Shown: positions 42,901-54,900 of the stretch, in pieces | Numbering within the stretch: position 1 is the stretch's first letter | Layout: each line of letters begins with the position of its first letter | NCBI GenBank assembly: GCA_038501625.1 | Contig: JAZAYU010000001.1 | Location: 9,537,374 to 9,601,373 of the forward strand | Direction of reading: 5' to 3' | Origin: Corbicula japonica | Lineage: Eukaryota; Mollusca; Bivalvia; Venerida; Cyrenidae | Length of the DNA stretch: 64,000 nt | Translations under genes and position numbers: made by a program | Notes under the pieces: model-generated | The model's input: only the letters and a program-made list of their open reading frames with translations | What the model was told of the DNA's origin: nothing | Database searches by the model: none

Positions 42901-45900
42901 ATAGGGTTTTTACGGTATATTCAAGCAGACATGAGTGACAGTAAATAAAGCAGTTATGACAAATGTCGCTTTACTTCTGCGACAACCCTCATATACTCAT
43001 CACACATGCAATAAAAGCCGTAAAGTATTAAAAACAGATGTCACAATTGATGTCAGCTACCAATGAAAATCACTGTCTGATAGTGGCTGGGTCGCTTGAA
43101 GATCATAAAACAGACACTGAAGACCAGTCTTAAATCTCAAGCATCTGATCGGCTGAAATAGACGGTGGTTTAGGATTTTGGGCCCAGCCACTGTTAGACA
43201 GTTGTTTATGATCTTGGGCCCTGGACATCATCTGGTCAGAGTCAACACAAATGGCGAATTACACTATCTCTGCCTTCAGCAGGCCAGTAATAGTATGTTC
43301 TTGAATATAATATTAATTGTACTTTCACAAGCACCAAATATATATTCATATACTTATTGCTTACAGTAATTGTTGGCTCCTGTTTAAAGAAAAGTAAAGC
43401 AAATAACAATAAATTATCAATTTTCAAAAGTCAAGCCAATATACTAGATCAACACATCAGCTGATTAAACTAAAAAGGCTCAAATTGTACAGTATATTGT
43501 TTTTTTTTGGGGGGGGGGGGGGTCTTCATATTTTTTTTACCCTATCCTCCACAATACACACCTTTATGGCACGAGTAAACACTGTAGATCTAGATCAGTT
43601 TGCACATGATCAGGATCTTCACTGTTTGCTATTTTTATTCATTAGATTATTTCTTGCCAAAAAGCACTACAGTGCAGATCCTGATCAGACAGCATAGATG
43701 TGTCAGCTCATCTGGATCTACACTGTTCACACATGCCATAAAATGCATACATATGAAGGAAACGTTTAAAAGCAGTTACAGTTGGAAACTGATGATGCAC
43801 AAAACAAGAGTATCCACATTGGCATTATTCAGTTTGAAGAAATGAATTTTGAAGCTGTGCCTTGAATGACCTTGCAAGCTATCCCTCAAATCCTTCAGTT
43901 TACATGCTGACCCTAAATTGATTGGATTTTTTATGCTTGAATTCTTTTTTTTCATGCTGACCCTAATCTATGTTTTCAAGTTGGCTCTCAAATGACTCCT
44001 CATGCTGGGCCTCAACAGACTTTTTATGCTGATTCAGAGTTTATCTTTTATCATGCAGACACTCAAATATTTGTTGGATGACCCTAAAATATCTTTCAAG
44101 CTGATCCCAGCATAGCTTTTTTATGTGGGTATTGATTTGCACAACTTAATTTTTTAACAAGGAACATTTTCACATGGCTTAACCCTTTCCTGGATATATA
44201 CGCATTTTTTCGCATGTGCGACCAGTGTAGATCCAGATCAGCCGGCACATCCGTCTGATCAGGATCTGCACTGGTCGCATTTTGGTCAGAAATAACCTAA
44301 TGAATCAAAAAGCGAACAGTTTAGATCCTGATCAGATGGCACGGATGTGCCGGCTGATCTGGATCTAAACTGTTAACCCTCGCAATAAAGGTGTATCTAT
44401 ACAGGAAAGGGTTAATTTCTTTAGGGTTTGAATTGAGCAATGCTGAAGCTGAAATAATGCCATTATAGAATCAGTGCAACATAAATTGATTAAGGCAGCA
44501 GGATAAACCAGTTATAAATATTTCAAAGGTCTCTCCATTGAAAGGCCTCCAGATACAAAATACAAGTGTTGAGAAAAAATAAGACACACCAGGGCACCTG
44601 TTACCCTAAAAATAAGTGAGGTACTTATAGAAAATATGCATAAAAGTTTAAGCACAAAGCGGTTGTATCTGCTTTCATTTTCATTTTGAGATATATATGA
44701 TCTGACTTTGAAGAAGAGTCTTGCACTACTTAAAAATTAATATATATTAGTCCAGAAACATTGTTATTAAGCATCCTCTTAGTCTGGCTAGGTGAATTAT
44801 AATAGCTTTTCTGGATGAATTTATTACGTTTTTTTGTATTATATGACAACTTACAATGAGTGTTAGGTTCTTTTAAATAAAGAAATAATTCATTTTTAAC
44901 AAGCTTGAATCAAAGAAATTTGTGCAGGGGAAAAGAGTGTGCTGTCTAAACAATGCTGTCATAAAAACACAAGTTGCATTCGTTCTTATTTTGACTGAAA
45001 TTATGGCTCATTGTGAAACATTATGCATCTATATCAATGATTTTAACTTACTTAAGTATCTAGCAGGTAACAACAAAGCTAGGTTGTTTTACATGAGTCT
45101 GAATAAATAATGGGTGTATTTTAAAACAATGGAAGCATTCAAATTTAAAAAAATTGCTTTGCACTTATCACACATTACAGGATATAAAAATCTATTTAAA
45201 ATATCAGGTACAAAAACCTTGTATTAAGTAGTACATAAATAATATAAAATTAACAAGAAATAAAATTTTAACAGATAAACTTTTGAGAACTTAATAAAAC
45301 TTCGAAGAAAACCCCAAAATATGATGGTTGACAAGTGCTATGTTCTATTGTCATTCTCAATTTAGCTGGGCAATGACAAGCTTGATTCCTAACCAGTGAA
45401 TCTAGCTTCATCAGGGCAAACTATTTTATCAAGGTTAAATATCCCTCTAATGTGTAACAATGGTTTTCATTAATCTGACCTTGTGATATAGTTTTTGACC
45501 CTGGATGACCCAGTTTGTAGCAGACAAACATTCTGAGCAAGTTTGGTAATAATCAAATGATTTGATTTATATTGTGTTAAAAGCTTTGTTGTTTTATTTC
45601 ACTTAATGGACTTGTCTTTTAACCTGGGATGACTTGTATTTTAACCTGGGATGACTTAGTTCTGAAATTGTCAAAGATAGAATTCACACATTATAAGCAA
45701 GTTTGATGATAATCAGGTATCTGAAGTTGATGTCATAAGCTCATCATTAGTCCCGACTCAGATAAACTAAAATTCAAACATTATAAATGCCTAAATGTAC
45801 TGATGCTGTGATAATCTGATAGCAAACAAACAAAACAACACACAAAACAAACACTTATTCCACAAAAAACTATACTGACTGCAAATAAAAACACAACACT

Positions 45901-48900
45901 TTATTTTTTTGAATATTTTTGATGTGTGTAAAAGTTTTAAAAATCAGCATAGGTAGATGTGTTTTAAAATCAATAAGGAACCAATCGATACATTAATGGT
46001 CTACTGATTTTTAAAACTTTCTCTCCTATAGTAACCCTATACAAACAAACTAAATTTTCGTTTTGGCATGTAGACATGCATGAATAACCTCAAAAGAAGT
46101 CCATTAGTTAACCTTTACTTACGGCTACGCAAATCCCATTTTCAGTTTTCAAGTTTTACTCTGTACAAATGTGATAATGCGAAGGCTTTCGGACAACCAA
46201 CGATATGAGGTTTTGGGCATGATCCAAAAACGTTATTGACGTGAAATCGTTCGTCAGATGCATTGTTCACTATTGATGCATTACTTCCTGGCCCAACAAC
46301 ATCTTATTGATTTTAAAACACATCTACATTTGCCAATTTCTTAAAGTTTTACACACATCAAAAATATTCCAAAAAAAGGTGTTGCAAATTCATTGGCATT
46401 CACTATATAAGGGCTCCAAGAACAACAACTGAAAAGTTGTTCTTCTGTTTTTGCAATGTTGTGGTGCCATTAAATGTCTCTTATGTATTTCAACAATTAG
46501 CCTCTGAATGACAATATAACATAGCACGAATCACACACAACCACCAAGGGACCATTAATTTAGAAAAATAAGCAAAAGAACAAGATCTAACTTGAAATAT
46601 AAGCAATAGAACTGCAGTAACCAGAGCTAATGTGAAAATATAAGCAAAAGAAATGTGGTAACCAAACTTCAAAGACTACCTTTCCCTTCCATGGGTGTAT
46701 CACCACTTAATTCCAAAGCTGCTGACTCCTCAGACACTAAGACATAACAAGTTAGACAAAAATCACATGCCTAGCAACAGTTCTACAAACCTGTTCTGAT
46801 ATTTTGGGAACCGTTATATTGTCAGGTCTGTGCAAGTGATTTTAGACTATTTTATTTTAACCCTTTACCCCATGGGATATGGCCGTTATCCATGAGCAAA
46901 CAGTTTAGATCAAGCTTATCAGGCACACCAATGTTCATGTCTTGGTCAGAAATAACCTACTGACTCAGAGAACATTGTAGATCCTTTCAAACTGAATGGT
47001 AAATCAGGATCTACAATGTTTGCTTATTGGACAGCAGCCATAAAGGGTTAATGCTCATGAGTTGATATTTTGCCATTCCTGTAAAATTATGTGAAAATCA
47101 AATGAAAAATATTGCTTCTATTGTTGTTAAGGTTTTTCTTTTTTGACCTTACCCCTGATGAACCAATGCCAAGTTGTTGAACATAAAATTAAATTTAAAA
47201 TTCTCAGCATTTAACCCTTTCCTCCATATATACGCATTTTTACGCAGCTGCGAATCAAAAAGCGAACAGATTAGATCCTGATCAGATGGCACTGATGTGC
47301 TGGCTGATCTGGATCTAAGCTGTTTGCCCACACAATAAAGGTGTATCTATGGAGGAAAGGGTTAATGATAATCATATGTAAAACGTGGCCTTTATCATGT
47401 TTACAAACAAAAGTTGACAGCAGAGTTAACTCCTGACAAAATCTGCTTACATTATCTCACCAATGGTTAACAGACTACAAATAACTGAGCTATTGGCTCA
47501 AACAAGCTTAAAATGAATGAAGGAAGATCAACAACTACAGAAAATAATTAACCCTTTACTCCATAGATACACCTTTATTTTGTGGACAAACAGTGTAGAT
47601 CCATAGCAGCTGGCACATATGTGACATCTGATCAGGATCTACACTGTTAGCTGTTTTATTTATTAGGTTATTTCTGATCTAAAAGCAAAAAGTGCAGATC
47701 CTGATCAGAAGGGACAAATGTGCGAGCTGCTCAGGATCTACACTGGTTGCACACACAATCAAACATGTATATATGGAGTAAATGGTAAATAAACAACTTG
47801 TCAGGTGACAGTGTAAAACAGATAAACTTCTGTAATCAACTCACTTCAAAACTGGCAAAGTTCATAACAAAATGCAGAAAAAAAGTTTAAGAATTTTGAT
47901 ATAATGCTAAAAGTCTTGTAGAAGGGGAAAACATTTCAATTTAGTTTGGTTTTTAAAGGATAATTGTTCAATTGCTATTCCATGCTATTTCAATGCTTTA
48001 TCCTGGGCCTTTGATCTAAAAATTTGCAAATTAATTTGTGTTAATATCCGGACTGAATGTTAAACATGATTGTTAAATAAACACTGAAAAATATTCAATT
48101 TGCAAGTCATAACTTGACACCACATGCAACAAAAAGACATGCTACACTGTTTTCTTCATGTTCAACCCTTTACTCTCAAGATTCCACCTTTATGGCATGG
48201 GCAAACAGTGCAGATCCAGATCAGTTGACACATCTGTGTCCTCTGATCTGTTTTGGATTGACACTGTTTGTTTTTTGATTCATGAAGTTATTTCTGACCA
48301 AAAATCAAATAGTGTGGATCCTGATCAGATGGCACTGATGTACCAAGAAGCAAACAGTGAAGATCCTGATCAGACGTGTGCGGGCTGAGCTGACTCTACC
48401 TGGTTCAAACATGAGATTCAACCTGTATATATGGAGTAAAGGGTTAACTGAAATAATCAATTATGCTTGAAGCTAGAAAAACTGCCCTATTTTGGTGGCA
48501 TTTCCCAGCTTAACCCTTTACTCCATATATACACATCTGTGCGGTCTGATCAGGATCTGCACTGGGCGTATTTGGTAAGAAATAACCTTAAAAATCAGAA
48601 AGTGAACAGTTTAGATCCTGATTTGATGGCATGGATTTGCTGGCTGATCTGGATCTAAACTTTTCACCCATGCAATAAAGGTGTGGAGGAAATGGTTAAG
48701 ATTAGTGCAAATTTCTGACTCAACAGCAGAGATAATTATGATCTGCCACAGCAGAATAATTTGCATTTACTTCTGTAATGAACTTGACCTTTATGGAGAG
48801 TGAAACCTATGAAAAGTGAGGATTACAAACTACACTTCTCAAAACTTCTATATGTATACATTAAGTTTTATGTTAGTTAAACCTTAAAATAGGAAAATAA

Positions 48901-51900
48901 ACTGGTAACAAAATATAATTTTATTGAAGATCCAATTGTTATTGAAGCCTTTACTCTTTTATCACAAGGGTGATCAGTGTAGATCCAGATCACATCTGAT
49001 CATTTATTAGGTTATTTCTGACTAAGAAGCAAATGGACTAGTTCCAGATAAGACACTCTGATGTGCCTGTTGTTCAGGATGTCACCTGCATCTAATCTTG
49101 CCCATGTTGTAATGGTGTATCAATAAAATGGATTTCGTATGTAAATCTATCAAAGAATTTAAAACCCACCACAAAATATAGATCTGTACCTAAATGTGAG
49201 TTAAAAAAACTTAAATCCACCAATTTAGGTACCCCAAAAATCAAACCGGAAATGTAATAAAAAACTGCTTAGTTTCATATAAGAATTCACAGTATTTTCC
49301 CAAAAATTAAAAATAAAAAATTAGTGTACATATAAAAGTTTTGACAGGTTAATTACAGCAAATTCTGTCACATAAAAAAGCAAGTGTCACTAGTAATTTT
49401 TATATTTGGAGAATAAAAGTAAGCATATCAGAGAGTTCTGCATAAAAAGTTGTACTCTGTTTGCATGAAATTTTGATGGTTATTTTTAAGTCCTAAAGTG
49501 GGTCTTAACAGCAGAGATTCACTCTATTACTGTATTATACTTTGAACTTAAACAAGGAAGTTTTTCTTTGATCCCTCAAAGCCTGAACTCAGAGGTCCAG
49601 TAGACGCTTTGTTCTAATCCTCAACTTTTATCAAACATATCATTACCAAGGAAACACATATGTGACAAACATTGCCGTGAGTTCCACTACAAAACCTTGA
49701 CACTGTATCATTTATTGCATTAATGGAATTTTTTTTTTGAAAATTATAGAAATGACTAAACCTTTTGCAATACAAATGCAACAAGTAAAATTGGTAGCAA
49801 AGCTGAATTCTGTGTAATATTTGTGTGGCTCTGAATGTAATAAAATTAAAACACAGAATTATGTGAAACTTTTAGTCAAACATTACAAATATACTAAATA
49901 TGTGGTTAAAGTTTGATTTAACAAACCTCTGTGATCACTCTGGTCTGGATGTCATTATTTAAAAACCACAGTGTGTCCAAAACTGTTTGTTAATATCAAA
50001 AGTACTAAACAAGAAATATTTAAGCATTATCTAAAAGCAAACTTTTCATACTTATTAGAATGACATAATGCAAGGTTACATTAAGGAGAAATCAGCAACC
50101 TTTGACCCTTTCTTACCAAGTAGGTCGGAAGTAACACATATGGCTAGCAAAGGTCGCCCCATGCCCTTCCAGCAATTTTTTATATACGAGACCTCCGATC
50201 GAAGCATGTCTACCATAAATGTGGTATCTAGGGTGGTGTAAAATTGCTGGTGGTCCAAAAACTGTGAAGTAAAAATCGACAAAAGTACATGCTTCAGTTA
50301 AATGGTGTTAATTTTATGTAAATGCTATTACGTTGAATGATATATTTTTCTGTTTTGTCCCATTTTGTTGTTTGTGCATACATGTTCGCAGAGGAAATCA
50401 TTGAAAAAGCATGGAACAAAATAGGGAGTGCTGTTCTCTTCTGACTATTGTGTTATTCTGAACACAAAGCTATGCAACTAAAGCAGAAATAAGCAATCAT
50501 CTTCAATACTTTCCAGTGTATTGAAATAACCAGAAATAACCCTGTGGCAATCTAACAGTTCCGAAAAGCGTAACATATGTTAGCAAGCCATTCTAAAAAA
50601 GTTAAATTAATCCTTTTTAACCCTTTACTCCATAAACGTGGATTTTATGGCATGGACAAACACTGTAGATCCAAATCAGCTTTGTAGATCTGTGCCATCT
50701 GATCTGGATCTACACTGATTGCTTTTTGCTTAGAAATAAACTATTAAAATCAAAAAGCTAACAGTGCAGATCCTGATCAGATGGCACTGGGCCATGCTAG
50801 CTGACCTGAAGCTACACTGTTGACCATGCCATAAAGGCATACATAATGGTGTTAAGGGTAATATTCAAGTTGTGTCTTTGATGATTTATATAACTTACAA
50901 AATAAAAATAAATACAAGTATATAGATCTAATAATATTATACAATTTGAAAAAAGTGCACAATATGAAAATAAAAAATGAAATATTTTCTTCATAGAGAA
51001 AATTTTAAAATGAATTTAGTGATAACAATTTCCAATCCAATCTAAATCTTTAAAGATTGAGAAAATATTATAACCATGCTATTGAGAATAACAACTTATC
51101 AAACTTTTGTAATCAGATACTGGTGAGTCTAGGCAAAATTCACAAAACTCAGAAAAGAACTGCACTATAAATAGCTAGGGAGAAAAGCACAGGTAAACCT
51201 AACATAGTACATGCAAACAGGACATTATACGTATTAGTGATAAAAGTAATTTTTCTCAAACAAACAACTCACAATGTTTAAGGTAAAAACATTTTTTTTG
51301 TTTTCTTTACTATCTCAATATTCTGAAACTCTGCAAAATAAAATCTATCTAATTATTTAAATGGTTTAGCTCAATAGGATATACTTAAAAATTCCTTTCA
51401 AACGCCCCCAAGTGCATTTCATTTTCTGAAAGGGAGCGCTTATTATTAATATTAATTTTTTTTATTCTAATATTAGATTCTAAAGGATATTGTATAACAA
51501 AATTTAATAGTGATTTTCTTTTTTTTTCATTAAAAATAACATGGGGGTCATTTTATTAGGTGATGGCATTTAAAAGGAAATTTATGTCTTCTTTATTGTG
51601 AGAAATATTTTGTTTGAGAATAATTTATAATAACATAAGTATTATCCCTTTTTCCCTCTAACTACATCTGCACACCTAGTGAAGTACGGTTAACAGGACA
51701 GATAAACGTAGGACGTCCCATCATTCTCCAGTTATGTGCCAGGTCATCCATATTGTTTTTCATCGTGTCTACAAGAAAATCCACGTCTAGTGGCAAGTAG
51801 AACTGGTGCTGGTCAACAAACTGAAATGGTGCATCTGTTACAATCACACAGATGTGAAACTAGCTTTTTCTTTTAGTAATCTTGTTAATTTCTATGTTTA

Positions 51901-54900
51901 TTGTATGTTTACTTATTGGAATACAAATGTAAAAAACAAACAACTTCTAAGGAATTCATGATGACTTAATCTGGTTTACTATGAATACCCATCGGTGCCT
52001 TATCAGAATCATTCTCTCTCTCAAGTACTGCTATCAGAAGGGTAAAGTACTGCTCTGCATACTTAGAGTAGATTTTTCATTAGTGGATTTACATATTTTT
52101 CTAGTAGAGGAAGACTCAAGTGGGCCCTCTGGTATTGTTAACCCTTAACTCATGTAATATAACTGTTATTCATTAGCAAACAGAAGAGCAGTAGAGATCA
52201 AGATCTGGGCTGAAGGTTATAAACCGAGCATGGAAACCAGTCTCAAATCTCAAGCATCTGATTGGCTGAAATGGCAACTGGTTGCCATTTCAGCCAATCA
52301 GATGCTTGAGATTTGAGACTGGTTTCCTTTCTCAGTTTTATAACCTTGGGTACTTGTCATATCTGTGCTGCTTAGTGAGGATCAACACTTTTTGCTTTTT
52401 GATTCATTATTTTATCTGACCAAGAAAAGAACAATGTAGATCTTGATCAGATGGCAAGGATCAAGGATGAGATGGCTGATCCAGATCTACACTGTTTGCA
52501 CACACAATTAAAAAACCTGTACACATGGAATCAACTGTTATGCATGAGTAGGCAACTGAGTAGAACCAATAACCGTCTGCATCAAGCTGGATATGTTCCT
52601 CACACAACAGTGTCTTTCTTCTACAACCGAGGAGTCTGTGACTGACAGTCAAAAGGCAATAAAGACTAATAACAAGTACTGAAATTTTCTCAATTATTAT
52701 AATTATTAAAATATAAATTTTATCAAGTAAAACAAATAAACTGAAATTTAGCTTTTTCATCTAAATGCATTCAAGCCACATATTTTACATGAACATGTGA
52801 ATGGGGTGCTTTATGTGTACATTATATTTTAAAGCTAGAAAAAAAGGTCTTTACTTTGATGCACATATTTTCAAACAGTTCTCATGCATGTGTAATTTGT
52901 AGAATATCCTGAAACACCAACAGCAACTTTCAATCTGGCTGGGGAACACCTCAGATGCCTGTGGCATTATTTCAGACAATTGACACAATCTTACTGTCAG
53001 GTAGTGGTGAGGTGATATCACTAATTAAACTTGATGAACAATGAACACAGCTATAACACAGTGCTTTGATCACAACAAGGGAAATCTTCAAATGTGAACC
53101 CTTTTATTGATCCAGATCAGCACATCCATGAAGTCACTGCTGTAGATAAAGATCAGTGTGCACTGATGTGCAAGCTGATCTGGATCTACAATGGTTGCCC
53201 ATTGGATATTAGGCACATTTTATGGAGTACATGGTTAGTAATTCTATACCAGCCAATATTTACAATTTTCAACCGAAGTAAATTACATCAATTTTGCAAG
53301 AAATAACAACGCTTAATGATGATATATGAGGTCACTCTGGAGTGCCTGGTTTGCAACCAGTAAACAGCATCAACTTGCAATGTGTTAGGGTTATTTCCTT
53401 TGCAGTACCAAGCAAGAAACTGAATTGCCACACTTAAATTTTAATCATAATTCCAAAGGCAGCAAAGAAAACCTTTTTTTTAGACCTCAACTGGTAATGT
53501 AATAATAAAATGCAGACATCACTATTGTCTCTGAAAATGTAAAACCTAAAAACAAATACATGTATTGCATTAAGGTTGAAAATTGCAAGCAATGGCTTCT
53601 TTATTATTCCGTACTGCAGCACACCATGACCATGGCATTTCATTTTCTTGTTACTGTTACTTGTTGTTTTTTTTCAAATATCGATTTTACATTTTAACCC
53701 TTTACTCCATGGGATCTGGCTGTTATCCTATAAGCAAAAAGTGTAGATCCAGATGAACCAGCTAATCCATGCCATTAGATCAGAATCTACACAGTTTGCC
53801 ATTAGAGTCATAAGATAAAAGCTGACTAAGAAGTGTAAAAGTGTACATCCAGATCTGTGCCCAAGGTTATAAAACTGAGCATGGAAACCAGTCTCAAATC
53901 TCAATCATCTGATTGGCTATAATGGCGACTGGTCGCCATTTCAGCCAATCAGATGCTTGAGATTTGAGACTGGTTTCCATGCTCAGTTTTATAACATTCA
54001 GCCCTGACCTGACAGCATGGATGTGCTGGCTTATATGGACCTACATTTGAAGCACATGTCATAAAGCCCATAAAGATATGGAGTCAAAGGTTAATATCCT
54101 GGATATTATGGGTTGTAAAGAACAAACATGAATGTTAAAGCAAGTGTTTACAAAAGTAATTCTAGTATAGTCTAACAAAGTATGAGTAAATCTAGATTAT
54201 GCATATGGTGCTCTAAATAATTGTGTCAGGATCTGGTTAATAAAGGTTTTGAAACATTATTCTGCTCCCCAAAATATATTGTGATTGAGTTGAATTCATT
54301 CTGACATCTTAGCCATGTTCACCTTACCCTGGACCCGCTAAAAAATCAGCATATGTGAGTGGAAGTCCTGCCATGCTTTTTTTCAGGGACTAGCAGGCAC
54401 CAAGGTAGAACCAACAACCTTTCACAAGCTAGCTGGATCACTTCCTGGTATGACAGTTTTTAATTCAAGGAGAACTGGAATCCACAGTGAGGTTACTTGA
54501 ATGCCTTTTTTGAGCAGGAAAATATAATTTTCAGAGGATTTGGTCAGAAAATTGGAAGTTATCATATAATTACCCCAAGACTTCCCTTAACAAAATCCCT
54601 TTCTTGCATCCAATTCTGCTTTGTGACCTTGACCTTTGACCTTGTGACCAGGGATCACCAAAAGAGCAATAATACCGGCAAGTTTAATGAGGCTAAACAT
54701 GGAGACTACACAATGCAGACAAGGTTTTACTAAATGAAAAATATAGTTGAAACCTTGACCTTTGACCTTGTGCTAGGAAATAAACAGGGACAATTGATTA
54801 TTATCTTCACAATACTGTTCTGTTCTATTCAGTTTGTGAACTTGTGATCAGGCAATTACATGTAACAGTAATTGTCATCTTCAAAAGAAAAACAGTACAG

